NCBI GenBank assembly: GCA_050299435.1
Contig: JBNKVX010000020.1
Span: 1-48,741, forward strand
From: 1162T-S-0a-05 sp050299435
GTDB lineage: Bacteria > Pseudomonadota > Gammaproteobacteria > Pseudomonadales > Cellvibrionaceae
Direction of reading: 5' to 3'
DNA: 48,741 nt
Under the pieces are notes generated by a model. The model was not told the origin of the DNA. It was given only the letters and a program-made list of their open reading frames with translations, and did no database searches. Shown here one piece after another: positions 32,289-42,233 of this stretch. Numbering within the stretch: position 1 is the stretch's first letter; the number at the start of each line of letters is the position of its first letter. Made by a program: the position numbers and the translations under genes.

Positions 32289-33017
32289 TTAGTTCGAATC
32301 ACTAGATTCATGCAGCCACAAACACTGTCCGCCAGAAGCCGCTTCAATGGCTTGAAGTTTTTCCGCATGCTTTTGCAACTCTTCGTCACTCGCTTTCACA
32401 ATCCGCAGCGCTTTGCGCTTGGAATCCACTCTTCTGATGGCTTCAGCCTCGTCACCGAATTCACCGCCACCCTGCTGACCACCCAGCGCCAAACGCGTTT
32501 GTCCGCCAGTCATTAAGAGATACACATCGGCAAGAATTTCGGCATCCAGCAATGCACCGTGCAACTCTCGCTGTGAATTGTCTACGCTATAGCGCTTGCA
32601 GAGCGCGTCCAGATTATTTTTCTGGCCAGGGTGCAAACGACGCGCGAGGGTGAGTGTGTCAAGCACTTTGCAACGCTCGTCTATTACTACTGCGTTGGGA
32701 TCCAGCAAGGCCAACTCGTGATTGATAAAGCCAACATCGAAAGGCGCATTGTGGATAATCAACTCGGCTCCATCCACGAACTCGATAAAATCTCGCACAA
32801 TATCAGAAAACACGGGTTTGTCTGCAAGAAATTCATTGGTGATACCATGAACTTCAATCGCTCCTTCGTCGATTTCACGTTCAGGTTTGATGTATTGATG
32901 GTAGTGATTGCCTGTGAGTTTTCGGTTGACCAATTCAACGCAGCCAATTTCAATAATGCGATGGCCCTGGCTGGGCTCCAGGCCTGTTGTTTCTGTGTCC
33001 AGAACGATTTGTCGCAT
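32289..33017 (-). CDS. dnaQ: DNA polymerase III epsilon subunit, 3'-5' proofreading exonuclease
   Basis: The 242-residue protein has the DEDDh exonuclease motifs: VLDTETTGLEP (D, E), HNAPFDVGFINHEL (D) and HGALLDAEILADVY (H, D). The C-terminal tail (KRKALRIVKASDEEL) includes the region that binds the polymerase alpha subunit. Length matches the family. It is the last gene of a minus-strand run with rnhA and yafS. Confidence 0.97.
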   Translation of the reverse strand: MRQIVLDTETTGLEPSQGHRIIEIGCVELVNRKLTGNHYHQYIKPEREIDEGAIEVHGITNEFLADKPVFSDIVRDFIEFVDGAELIIHNAPFDVGFINHELALLDPNAVVIDERCKVLDTLTLARRLHPGQKNNLDALCKRYSVDNSQRELHGALLDAEILADVYLLMTGGQTRLALGGQQGGGEFGDEAEAIRRVDSKRKALRIVKASDEELQKHAEKLQAIEAASGGQCLWLHESSDSN

Positions 33018-33092
33018 TCATTTCCCCAATTTAAATTAAAAATATTTTGAAACCATATCGAAACCTATTTGAAACTATAGAGCGAAATATTT

Positions 33093-33527
33093 TTAAGAAA
33101 GTTCATCGATACCCAAGTTAGCCAACTCGTCAGCGATTTCATTTTCACGATGACCGCTGTGCCCCTTCACCCACTTCCATTTTATTTGATGCCTTGCGAC
33201 TTGATCATCAAGCGCTCGCCATAAATCTGCATTGGCTACCGGCTTCTTTGCTGCTGTTTTCCAACCGCGTTTTTTCCAGTTTTCAATCCACTCAGTGATG
33301 CCTTTACGCACATATTCTGAATCGGTTGTTACGGTGACCTCACACTTTTCACTCAAGGTTGCGAGCGCTTTAATCGCTGCAGTCAGTTCCATCCGATTAT
33401 TGGTAGTTTGTTTTTCACCACCGTGCAGGCTTTTTTCCTGTTTTCCGTAACGCAACAATGCGCCCCAACCACCAGGACCTGGATTGCCTCGGCAAGCACC
33501 GTCCGTGAATATTTCAACTTTTTTCAA
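33093..33527 (-). CDS. rnhA: Ribonuclease HI
   Basis: The 144-residue protein has the RNase H catalytic set: FTDGACRGNPGPGGWGALL (D), NRMELTAAIKAL (E), TTDSEYVRKGI (D) and GHSGHRENEIADELA (H, D). It removes RNA from RNA-DNA hybrids. It is 75 bp upstream of dnaQ and 3 bp after the methyltransferase gene. Confidence 0.98.
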   Translation of the reverse strand: MKKVEIFTDGACRGNPGPGGWGALLRYGKQEKSLHGGEKQTTNNRMELTAAIKALATLSEKCEVTVTTDSEYVRKGITEWIENWKKRGWKTAAKKPVANADLWRALDDQVARHQIKWKWVKGHSGHRENEIADELANLGIDELS

Positions 33528-33530
33528 AAT

Positions 33531-34397
33531 TTATCTCTTATTTATAATTTTACGACGCCGCATTGGCAGAATCATGGCAGATGAAGCTTGCGATTCAGCA
33601 TTCGCAGCCCTTCGAGATACCGCTGCTTGTGCCAAGGCGGGCTTAGGTTGCCAGGCAGGTTTAAGAGGGGTCACAGAAACTTTATCTTTGCGTGCAACCA
33701 AACAATAATTTGCACCAAACGGTAATTTTTGCGTCCAATGCCACATTCCTCTTATGTGGGTATTGCGCAAATATTTTTTATTATTAATTGGGAAATTAAA
33801 AAAATTGTATTTTGCGGGAGCGTAAGAAAAATCAAGAAAATTCAACCAATCCTTAACCCGTCCCAAATGAAGATCATGATGATGCCAAATTGCTTTACGG
33901 CTAAAAAATTGCAGAAAGTTTTTACTGAATCCTCGCACACTAATAGGGTTAAAACCTAACAAAACAATATAACCATTGGGTATCGTCACCCGCGCGGCTT
34001 CTTTTAGTACCTGCTGCGGGTTTTCACTAAAATCCAGAACATGATGCAACACACAGACATCAATACTTTCGTCCGGCAAGGGCAAGGCGTTAAAATCACT
34101 CAGACCCGATACTTTTTTGGCGCTGAAACCTGAGACCGGAGACAAACTGAAACAATGACTAATTCTACTCGCCGAAAACAAACGTGCATCAGGCATCACA
34201 CTCAGCTGTAGTAGGTGATAGCCAAAAAGGTTATGCAATTCCTGGGATAAAATTCTTTTTTGCGCCGATAAGAAGGTGCGGCCCAGCGGTGTTTTAAACC
34301 ATGATCGAAGCTCATCAATGGATTGATCCAAAGGGTTCACTGCTTTGCGCCCCTTCAAACCACTTATGACTTTGCTTCCAAAAGACAATTTACTCAT
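33531..34397 (-). CDS. yafS: YafS-like SAM-dependent methyltransferase
   Basis: The 288-residue protein has class I methyltransferase features: NALPLPDESIDVCVLHHVLD, EAARVTIPNGYIVLLGFNPI (post-motif region). The N-terminal part fits a family found between gloB and rnhA in gammaproteobacteria. The typical glycine-rich SAM loop is poorly conserved here. The C-terminal tail is basic (KIINKR). It is divergent from gloB and is first in the run with rnhA and dnaQ. Its substrate is not known from sequence. Confidence 0.85.
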   Translation of the reverse strand: MSKLSFGSKVISGLKGRKAVNPLDQSIDELRSWFKTPLGRTFLSAQKRILSQELHNLFGYHLLQLSVMPDARLFSASRISHCFSLSPVSGFSAKKVSGLSDFNALPLPDESIDVCVLHHVLDFSENPQQVLKEAARVTIPNGYIVLLGFNPISVRGFSKNFLQFFSRKAIWHHHDLHLGRVKDWLNFLDFSYAPAKYNFFNFPINNKKYLRNTHIRGMWHWTQKLPFGANYCLVARKDKVSVTPLKPAWQPKPALAQAAVSRRAANAESQASSAMILPMRRRKIINKR

Positions 34398-34462
34398 AAT
34401 TCCCGCTTAACTCACTTAACCAATCCCGCACTGACGATGGCCATAATAACAAAGGATAAGCC

Positions 34463-35242
34463 ATGATAACCATAAAGCCCCTACCCGCAATAAAAGACAA
34501 TTATATTTGGGTAATACAGCACAGCGAAGACAGGGATGTTTATATTGTAGACCCCGGCGAGGCTGAACCCGTTCACCGTTTTCTGAGAGAAAATCAGGCG
34601 GGCATCAAGAAGATTCTTCTTACGCATCAACACTGGGACCATGTGACCGGAATTGCTGAGTTGGTCTCTCTCTATCACTGCCCCGTCTATGGGCCAAAAA
34701 TTGAAAAGCACCCCACTGTAACGCACACGCTCTCAGAGGGCGATACCGTGGCGCTCTGGGACGATTTATCAGCCACTATCTGGGAAACCCCGGGGCATAT
34801 GCCAGATCATATTTGCTGGTTGTTGCACGGCTCAATGCCACTCAGCGTGCTTTGCGCGGACACGCTGTTTTCAATTGGCTGTGGCCGCATTTTCAGAGGG
34901 ACACCAGAAGAACTTTTTAATTCTCTGAAACGCCTTGCTGAACTCCCCGATGAAACACGCTTATATCCTGCCCACGAATACACTCTAGCCAATCTGAATT
35001 TCGCCTTAACCGTCGAGCCGGACAACCAAGATTTAATTCTTGAATATCAAAGAGTTACAGCACTTCGACAAAGTGGAACAGCTTCCCTGCCGACCTCGGT
35101 AGCTAAAGAAAAACACCTGAACCCCTTCCTTCGTTGCAAAGAAGAAGCGATTTGGACTGCTGTATCACGCTATGTTGGCCGTAAATTGACGAATGAACTG
35201 GAAGTTTTCACTGAACTCCGCCGCTGGAAAGACGTCTACTGA
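34463..35242 (+). CDS. gloB: Hydroxyacylglutathione hydrolase (glyoxalase II)
   Basis: The 259-residue metallo-beta-lactamase-fold protein has THQHWDHVTG (H55, H57, D59, H60), an ETPGHMPDHICW metal site, LFSIGCGRIF and the glutathione-binding C-terminal tail. It hydrolyses S-lactoylglutathione to lactate in methylglyoxal detoxification. It is divergent from yafS with 65 bp between, the usual neighbourhood. Confidence 0.96.
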   Translation: MITIKPLPAIKDNYIWVIQHSEDRDVYIVDPGEAEPVHRFLRENQAGIKKILLTHQHWDHVTGIAELVSLYHCPVYGPKIEKHPTVTHTLSEGDTVALWDDLSATIWETPGHMPDHICWLLHGSMPLSVLCADTLFSIGCGRIFRGTPEELFNSLKRLAELPDETRLYPAHEYTLANLNFALTVEPDNQDLILEYQRVTALRQSGTASLPTSVAKEKHLNPFLRCKEEAIWTAVSRYVGRKLTNELEVFTELRRWKDVY

Positions 35243-35474
35243 TTACCAATTAGAATAAAACGGCAATATTGAAATTTGCTTTTAGCACAAGGCCCAGTAA
35301 AATCCCGAGATAGTTGGCCGCGAATCTGATTAACAATTGATCGTGCGCCCCTGCAGGCAGAGGCAGATCGCTATATGGGCGATGTGGAAAGTCGCATGGA
35401 TAGTTACTCTGATAAACACATAAAAAGTCTCTGCCTGCTAACATTAATTGAGTCTTTGGAAAACACGACGTCTT

Positions 35475-37073
35475 ATGAATCACTCCCGCCGCTTCTTCCT
35501 GCTTTTGTTGCTCACCACCTTATGTGCCTGCGGACAGTACAACACTCAAAAAATTTCAGAGCACGAAGCTTCAGATACGACTGCACCGAGCCTTGAAGAA
35601 AATTTTGAAAACGATCCGAATTGCCTCGTCAGCGACGCGGATTGGGAGGCTTACCCGGAACCTCCTGCGCCCGACCTTTGGGATCGCATTCGCGATGGTT
35701 ATCAACTTCAACACGATGACAACAAACGTATTGAACAGGAATTGGAATGGTACGCTAAACATCCACAATATATGGAGCGTGTAGCAAAACGCGGCGAGCC
35801 GTATTTGTTCCACATTGTGGAAGAAATTGAGAAACGTGGAATGCCAATGGAATTGGCGCTCTTGCCAATTGTAGAAAGTGCATTCGACCCCTTTGCTTAT
35901 TCTCACGGTCGTGCATCGGGCATCTGGCAATTTGTCCCCGGTACAGGCAAAAGTTTGGGACTCAAACAAAATTGGTGGTATGACGGTCGTCGAGATATTG
36001 TTGCTTCAACGGAAGCAGCGCTGACTTACCTTGAACGTATGCACAAACGTTTTAACGGCGATTGGTTGTTAGCGTTGGCGTCGTATAACAGTGGTGCCGG
36101 CAACGTCAACAAAGCCGTGAAAAAAAATCAACGCTTAGGTCGACCGACCGATTTCTGGAATTTACAACTTCCAAAAGAAACCAAGGCTTATGTGCCTCGC
36201 TTAATTGCCCTAAGCAAACTTATTAATAAACCCGAAGATTACGAATTATCACTCTACAGTATTAAAAACGAAGCCTGGTTTTCTCCCGTTGAGGTCGGCT
36301 CGCAAATCGACCTTGCACAAGCAGCAGAACTGGCAGAAATTGATATGGATTTACTTTATCGTTTAAATCCGGCTTTCAATCGTTGGGCGACAGATCCGAA
36401 AGGACCACACAATTTATTGGTTCCTTTGGATAAAGCTGAGAGCTTTAAGGAAAAAATTGCCGGTATTCCGCCCGGTGATCGCATTACCTGGGAACGTTAT
36501 AAAATTAAAAACGGTGATACCCTATCGACCATTGCGAATCGTTACAAAGTGAGCGTGAGTTCTTTAAAAGCGATCAATCAAATTCGCGGCACTACTATAC
36601 GCGCCGGAAAAACTTTAATGGTGCCAGTTGCTGCCAAAGGAGAAACACACTACACACATAGCTCCCTTCAACGTTTAATTCGCAAACAGGAAGCCGGCGG
36701 AAAAAATAAGGAAAACGCTTCACGCGTTAATTATGTGGTAAAACAGGGCGATAGTTTTTGGACAATCAGTCGACGATTCCGCGTGCGCGCAAACAGTATT
36801 GCCAAATGGAATAACATGGCGCCCACCGATACATTGCGTGTTGGACAAACACTGACAATTTGGACCGCGTCTCCGGAAATGGCGGCAGTCGATAATCCAT
36901 CGGTAATACGCAAACTCAATTACAAGGTACGCAAGGGCGATTCGCTTGCACGAATTGCAGATAAATTTGGCGTAAGAGTGAAAGATATCATCAAGTGGAA
37001 TGGTGTTAGCCCAGGAAAATATTTACAACCCGGCGATAAACTAACGCTTTTTGTAGACGTAAAATCTATTTAG
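35475..37073 (+). CDS. mltD: Membrane-bound lytic murein transglycosylase D
   Basis: Starting at 35475 (MNHSRRFFLL) the protein has 532 residues and a lipoprotein signal (LTTLCAC). An earlier TTG at 35448 adds nine unlikely residues. A transglycosylase domain (VESAFDPFAYSHGRASGIW, with catalytic Glu; ALASYNSGAGNVNKAVKK) is followed by three LysM domains (YKIKNGDTLSTIA, YVVKQGDSFWTIS, YKVRKGDSLARIA) that bind peptidoglycan. It cleaves glycan strands to 1,6-anhydro ends during wall remodelling. Downstream of gloB as in E. coli. Its end overlaps the convergent HDOD gene by 8 bp. Confidence 0.95.
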   Translation: MNHSRRFFLLLLLTTLCACGQYNTQKISEHEASDTTAPSLEENFENDPNCLVSDADWEAYPEPPAPDLWDRIRDGYQLQHDDNKRIEQELEWYAKHPQYMERVAKRGEPYLFHIVEEIEKRGMPMELALLPIVESAFDPFAYSHGRASGIWQFVPGTGKSLGLKQNWWYDGRRDIVASTEAALTYLERMHKRFNGDWLLALASYNSGAGNVNKAVKKNQRLGRPTDFWNLQLPKETKAYVPRLIALSKLINKPEDYELSLYSIKNEAWFSPVEVGSQIDLAQAAELAEIDMDLLYRLNPAFNRWATDPKGPHNLLVPLDKAESFKEKIAGIPPGDRITWERYKIKNGDTLSTIANRYKVSVSSLKAINQIRGTTIRAGKTLMVPVAAKGETHYTHSSLQRLIRKQEAGGKNKENASRVNYVVKQGDSFWTISRRFRVRANSIAKWNNMAPTDTLRVGQTLTIWTASPEMAAVDNPSVIRKLNYKVRKGDSLARIADKFGVRVKDIIKWNGVSPGKYLQPGDKLTLFVDVKSI

Positions 37074-38502
37074 CCTTTTTTCTCGCTTGCGAAACCAGGT
37101 TTAAACTGGCTTGTGCTTGGTTGGCGAAGTGTTTAAAACTTTCATACAAATCCGTCGTCAACTTTCCTCCAAAGGTCCATCTGTCTGCATAGAAAACAGC
37201 GATTTTTCTCCCCTCTATTTCCATTGTTGAAACAAAGGAGGGAAATCTTCCCAAATTAGTGGACAGAATTTCAGGGTATAAATGTTGATTTTTAGCGATG
37301 ACTTCTTCGCTATACCAATGTGCCCCTCCCTTTTCGATAGCTTGTGTGAAAATATTTTCACTATACGGCCCAATATCAAAATTGAAATTTTCTCGCCAGT
37401 GTGTTGTGCCTTCTCCCAAAATATATTTCGCTGTAAGCTTACGACCAGTAATAAATGCCAAAGTCACTCGCTCTAAACCAATTCCTCGATGCATACCTTC
37501 CAACACCATTTGAAACATGGTGTTCACATCCAGATTGTCGCAAGTCGCCGAAGCGAGCTCTCTCAGAATGTTCAGCTGTAAATGTGGGTCTCCTTTAAGA
37601 ATTTTTGATGCGGGGGAATTATCAACTTTCTTAGCCGAATGCTTACTTGTGGGGATGAGTGGACACGCTTCCGACACCCCATAGTTCAATGCAATTTCTG
37701 CAGCGCTATCGGCCGCGTCCTTGACCAATTTCAAAGACTGTTCCTCACTGAGGTTGGCTAGCTGCGCCACCTCTCCCAGCACTTTTGCCACCTGGGGGCT
37801 CTCCCAACCGTGCAAAGCCGCACGACTCAATCGTTCGCCGGTAATTACGGCTCGAATTTTTTCGCTGGGATGAGCGGAAGGAAACAAAGCTTGCACCAGG
37901 GTTTCGCTTAAGCTCCAGTTCTTGGCTAGCTCCAGGGTTATTGACTTAAATGAAGCCCCTAATATGGCATCCATCGCTTCCTTACGCTCAATAGGATCAT
38001 CACTCATCATTTTGTGATTGTTTTCGTCAATTTCTTCCGAAGCCCAATACGCCATTTCGCCGAGGTTAAACAACAATGCGGCAACAAAGACTTCTTCTCC
38101 AGCCTGTTGATCAATTCGATCAATCAGTTTTCTGGCTTGCGTCGCTGCGTGAAACCCTTGTGCAATAAGCTGGAGGACGCGTTCTTTTGGTTTGTTTTTC
38201 AACAATGATTCCAAGACCAACAACGAAATGCAGATTGCCCGCATGCCTTTTAGTCCAATCATCACTACAGCGCGACTGACCGTATTCACAGACACCCGGG
38301 AATAGTTGTACTGCACCGAATTGGCAACTTTCAATACATGCGAGGTTAAATTGGGGTCTTTGAGGATAATTTCCGCCAAACGATTTGCGTCGGCCTCTTC
38401 ACTGCCAGAGAGTTTGTTAATCTCCATTACCACGGCATTGAGCACAGGCATGCTCTGAGTGCTTAACTTTTTAACCCATGTTTGGAGTGTTTTCTGAGAC
38501 AT
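37066..38502 (-). CDS. HDOD-domain signalling protein with GAF-like C-terminus
   Basis: The 478-residue protein begins with an HDOD domain (about 10-210; AEIILKDPNLTSHVLKVANS, VSRAVVMIGLKGMRAI, VAALLFNLGEMAYWA), a catalytically degenerate relative of HD phosphohydrolases. Residues about 300-470 look GAF-like (LRELASATCDNLDVNTMFQ ... MHRGIGLERVTLAF ... VSTMEIEGRKIAVFYADR). HDOD proteins act in signalling, often linked to cyclic di-GMP or the cell cycle. Convergent with mltD. A partner is not seen locally. Confidence 0.88.
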   Translation of the reverse strand: MSQKTLQTWVKKLSTQSMPVLNAVVMEINKLSGSEEADANRLAEIILKDPNLTSHVLKVANSVQYNYSRVSVNTVSRAVVMIGLKGMRAICISLLVLESLLKNKPKERVLQLIAQGFHAATQARKLIDRIDQQAGEEVFVAALLFNLGEMAYWASEEIDENNHKMMSDDPIERKEAMDAILGASFKSITLELAKNWSLSETLVQALFPSAHPSEKIRAVITGERLSRAALHGWESPQVAKVLGEVAQLANLSEEQSLKLVKDAADSAAEIALNYGVSEACPLIPTSKHSAKKVDNSPASKILKGDPHLQLNILRELASATCDNLDVNTMFQMVLEGMHRGIGLERVTLAFITGRKLTAKYILGEGTTHWRENFNFDIGPYSENIFTQAIEKGGAHWYSEEVIAKNQHLYPEILSTNLGRFPSFVSTMEIEGRKIAVFYADRWTFGGKLTTDLYESFKHFANQAQASLNLVSQARKKAK

Positions 38503-38580
38503 ATCAGGCCATCAGCTATTTGTTTTCCCTTCAATAAAGTGTAGCCTATCTCGCTGAACCAACTAGCAATCTTTCCAAAC

Positions 38581-39567
38581 ATGACTGAGAACTCACGTCT
38601 CAACACCCAACAATGGACCGAATTCTGGAAACAGTCCACAGTCACTTCCTTTCAGTCTCAGTCCAATATCAATTATGATAGAAATTATGCGCTTTTTTGG
38701 AATCGCCAATGGAGCCAATTAATTGATAATGCATCTATTGTCGATCTGGCAACGGGAAATGGTGCTATTGCACTACTCGCCGCAAAATTTGCTTCAGAAA
38801 ACAATTTAAATTTTCACATTACAGGAATTGACAATGCAGATATATCACCTGCCACCCAGTTGAGCAATGTGACTGATGTATCGGATTTGGTGAAACGCGT
38901 AAACTTTCTTTCTTCAACGCCAATTGAGGATAGCAAGTTAGCCGCTCAGAGCTTTGATTTAATTACTAGCCAATACGGATTTGAATATTCTGATTTAACC
39001 AGGAGTGTTGAAGAAAGCCGAAGAATTGCTAAGCCCCATGGCCGTCTTGCGCTGATACTTCACAACGAAGATTCCCTTTTGATAAAGCAGGCGAAAGATG
39101 CACATGGACTTTTTTCAGAAATATACATTAAGAGTCGCCTGGATGAGAAACTCACCGAGTTACTATTGGAACTTGAAAAACGTGAGCCCAACACGGTTAG
39201 TCACGGATGTGAAAAGCTAAGGATGCAACTGAATGACACTATTGCACACCTAAATACTTTAGATAAAAGTTACACTGACACCTTTATGCTTGACTATGCC
39301 TTGCCAAATTTAATGCTACCCTTTGGGCGCCTTAAAAACTTAAGTCTGGATAAAAAAATAGCGCATATTACTCAAGTTAAAAATGAATCGGAATTATACA
39401 ATCTGAGAATGAAAGACCTAATATCCGCAAGCCTTAGCAAATTAAAATTTGAAGAATTAATCAATATCTTAAATGAAAATCAGTTTAAGGTTGAATCGTC
39501 CGGTGAATTTTACTACGACGAGAAGCAACTGATGGGTTGGCAATTAGAAGCAAAATTAAGCATTTAA
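38581..39567 (+). CDS. Class I SAM-dependent methyltransferase
   Basis: The 328-residue protein contains the SAM-binding loop IVDLATGNGAIALLAAKF, TGIDNADISPA (acidic motif II) and SFDLITSQYGFEYSDL (motif IV region), ending with a helical C-terminal portion. It is divergent from the HDOD gene and 39 bp upstream of oppA. Substrate is not visible. Co-transcription with the peptide importer is possible but not required. Confidence 0.85.
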   Translation: MTENSRLNTQQWTEFWKQSTVTSFQSQSNINYDRNYALFWNRQWSQLIDNASIVDLATGNGAIALLAAKFASENNLNFHITGIDNADISPATQLSNVTDVSDLVKRVNFLSSTPIEDSKLAAQSFDLITSQYGFEYSDLTRSVEESRRIAKPHGRLALILHNEDSLLIKQAKDAHGLFSEIYIKSRLDEKLTELLLELEKREPNTVSHGCEKLRMQLNDTIAHLNTLDKSYTDTFMLDYALPNLMLPFGRLKNLSLDKKIAHITQVKNESELYNLRMKDLISASLSKLKFEELINILNENQFKVESSGEFYYDEKQLMGWQLEAKLSI

Positions 39568-39606
39568 TACAATTAATACTATTCGGGCAAAATACAGGAA
39601 TTTCCC

Positions 39607-41265
39607 ATGATTCAGTTTTTTTTGAAGGTAACACCAAGTAAGAAACTATTTGGCATTCTTCTAGCAGTAACTTTTATTGCCGCTTGCGGCGAAAAGCAAC
39701 TCAGTAATCGCGAGTATGGCAATAAAAATGGGATTCTGTTCATAGCGAATGGGGAAGAACCCAAAGGCCTGGACCCTCATCTCACTACTGGCGACCCCGA
39801 TCGCAACGTCATTGTCGGCTTATTCGAAGGTTTAACCAAGTTGCACCCCAAAACCCTGCAACCCGGACCTGGGGTCGCAGAAAGTTGGACAATTTCAGAA
39901 GACAAAAGAACCTACCTCTTTCAACTTCGCAAAAATGCAAAATGGTCTAATGGCGACCCCGTCACCGCTCACGATTTTGTCTGGTCCTACATGCGCGCCT
40001 TATATCCCACCACACCGAATGAATATGCTTACATGATGTACTATTTTAAAAATGCCGAAGCCTATCATACAGGTGAAATCACAGACTTTAATGAAGTCGG
40101 TGTCAGAGCGTTGAGTGACCATGAACTGGAAATAGAAATCAATCACCCCACGGCGTTTTTCCTGCAACTGCTCGACCACCATTCTTTCTATCCTGTTCAT
40201 AAAGATACCGTTTTGGCGGGTGGTGCTATTGATGATCCTTCCAATCGCTGGAGCCTGCCAGAAACATTCGTGGGAAATGGACCATTTACACTCAAGCGCT
40301 GGGAAGTAAACAATGTGATTGAGTTGGAAAAAAACCCGTATTTCTGGGATGCGGAAAACGTAAAACTGAACGGCGTACATTTTTTTCCAATTACGGAATA
40401 CAGTGTTGAAGAGCGTTATTTTCGCTCTGGAAAAATTCACCTCACTCACACACCACAAATGGCCATTGAAAAAATTGCTGTTTATCGCGAGAAAAATCCA
40501 GAGTACTTGAAAATCTACCCCAACTATTCAACTTACTACTACAACTTCAACACCACACGCCCACCTTTTGACGATGTACGTGTAAGAAAAGCACTTTCAT
40601 ATGCGATTGATCGTGACACGCTTGTTGAAAAAGTCACTAAAGGACAAGAGCCGGTCGCCTACAGTTTGATTCCACCCGACCCCGAAGGCTATACCCCGAA
40701 ACAATATTTCGAATACGATGTAGAAAAAGCCAAGCAATTACTCGCCGAAGCCGGTTACCCCAACGGAGAAGGTATTCCTGTTCGCAGCATTCTTTACAAC
40801 ACCAATGAAAACCACAAGAAAGTGGCGCTTGCCATTCAACAAATGTGGAAAGAAAATCTCAATATAGATGTGCAATTAGAAAATCAGGAGTGGAAAGTGT
40901 ATTTGGATTCAATGCACAATCTTCACCACGATATTGCCCGCGCAGGCTGGATTGCTGATTATGTCGAACCAACAAACTTTACCGATATTTTAATTCCTGG
41001 TGGAGGCAACAATCACACTGGTTGGGCAAGTGAAGAATATCGAGCCCTGCTTGACAAGATTAGCGCAACCGAAGAAAGGGAAAAACGCTTTGAATTGTTT
41101 GAGCAAGCAAATAAGATGATTATAGACGCAATGCCTCTGATCCCATTGTATTACTATTCTGATTTAAACCTGGTGCACACTTCCGTAAAAGGTTGGTACG
41201 GTAACGTAATGCACTACCACCGTTTTGAAGGTGTCTACCTGGAAGAAGGTGAAAGTACAGATTGA
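39607..41265 (+). CDS. oppA: Oligopeptide ABC transporter substrate-binding lipoprotein
   Basis: The 552-residue protein has a lipobox (VTFIAAC) after a signal segment, then the family-5 solute-binding signature: EPKGLDPHLTTGDPDR, GVAESWTISEDKRTYLFQLR, AKWSNGDPVTAHDFVWSYMR and VRKALSYAIDRDTLVEKV. Length is close to OppA of E. coli, but here it is a lipoprotein. It delivers peptides to the OppB-OppC permease encoded next. No regulatory leader is evident in the 39 bp before it. Confidence 0.94.
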   Translation: MIQFFLKVTPSKKLFGILLAVTFIAACGEKQLSNREYGNKNGILFIANGEEPKGLDPHLTTGDPDRNVIVGLFEGLTKLHPKTLQPGPGVAESWTISEDKRTYLFQLRKNAKWSNGDPVTAHDFVWSYMRALYPTTPNEYAYMMYYFKNAEAYHTGEITDFNEVGVRALSDHELEIEINHPTAFFLQLLDHHSFYPVHKDTVLAGGAIDDPSNRWSLPETFVGNGPFTLKRWEVNNVIELEKNPYFWDAENVKLNGVHFFPITEYSVEERYFRSGKIHLTHTPQMAIEKIAVYREKNPEYLKIYPNYSTYYYNFNTTRPPFDDVRVRKALSYAIDRDTLVEKVTKGQEPVAYSLIPPDPEGYTPKQYFEYDVEKAKQLLAEAGYPNGEGIPVRSILYNTNENHKKVALAIQQMWKENLNIDVQLENQEWKVYLDSMHNLHHDIARAGWIADYVEPTNFTDILIPGGGNNHTGWASEEYRALLDKISATEEREKRFELFEQANKMIIDAMPLIPLYYYSDLNLVHTSVKGWYGNVMHYHRFEGVYLEEGESTD

Positions 41266-41292
41266 TCGCTTAGACTTAAGAGATAGTTCAGC

Positions 41293-42225
41293 ATGCTTCG
41301 ATTTATAGCAACAAGACTGTTAACTGCCATTCCGGTTTTGTTTGTCGTTATTCTAATTACCTTTACTTTGATTCGCCTGGCACCGGGAGGCCCTTTCGAC
41401 CAGGATCGCAAAGTGCCGCAATCTGTACTGGAAACCTTGAACAAACGTTATCATCTTGATGAACCGGTGTATAAACAATTTTTTGGCTATCTCGGAAATT
41501 TACTTAAAGGTGATTTTGGCCCCTCATTTAAATACCCGACTCGTAGCGTCACCGAGATGATTGCGACAGGTTTACCTGTCACACTTGAACTTGGTTTTTA
41601 TGCACTGTTGTTTGCAATGTGTCTGGGAATTAGTGCCGGGGTTCTGGCTGCAGTTAAACCGAATTCCTTGCAAGATTATGTCCCCATGTCTATTGCCATG
41701 GCGGGAATTTGTTTACCGTCCTTTGTGCTGGGGCCACTCTTAATTCTTATTTTTGGAATCGCGTTTGAATGGTTGCCCATTTCTGGCTGGAATGAAACGC
41801 CCGGCGATAAAATTTTACCCGCTATTACTTTAGGCGCCGCCTATGCCGCTTATGTTGCGAGATTAACCCGTGGGGGTATGCTGGAAGTTTTGTCCCAGGA
41901 TTACGTGCGTACCGCCCGCGCAAAAGGTTTGTCTCCTCTTAGAGTTCTCACTCATCATGCATTACGCGGTGGGCTTGCGCCGGTTGTTTCTTTTGCTGGC
42001 CCGGCTGCTGCCATGCTGCTTTCTGGCTCCTTCGTCGTTGAAACTGTTTTTCAAGTTCCCGGTCTTGGACGATTTTATTTGCAAGCGGCATTTAATCGCG
42101 ATTACACCATGATACTTGGCACAACAATATTTTTTGCAAGCTTAATCATTGTTTTTAATCTCATTGCCGATATCATTTTGGTCTGGCTAAATCCCAAACT
42201 ACGCGACAGCCTTCACAGGCAGTAA
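41293..42225 (+). CDS. oppB: Oligopeptide ABC transporter permease OppB
   Basis: The 310-residue membrane protein has six hydrophobic helices, an N-terminal LRFIATRLLTAIPVLFVVI, and the EAA loop YVRTARAKGLSPLRVLTHHAL that docks to the ATPase. It is 27 bp after oppA and 8 bp before oppC. Confidence 0.95.
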   Translation: MLRFIATRLLTAIPVLFVVILITFTLIRLAPGGPFDQDRKVPQSVLETLNKRYHLDEPVYKQFFGYLGNLLKGDFGPSFKYPTRSVTEMIATGLPVTLELGFYALLFAMCLGISAGVLAAVKPNSLQDYVPMSIAMAGICLPSFVLGPLLILIFGIAFEWLPISGWNETPGDKILPAITLGAAYAAYVARLTRGGMLEVLSQDYVRTARAKGLSPLRVLTHHALRGGLAPVVSFAGPAAAMLLSGSFVVETVFQVPGLGRFYLQAAFNRDYTMILGTTIFFASLIIVFNLIADIILVWLNPKLRDSLHRQ

Positions 42226-42233
42226 CAAACTCT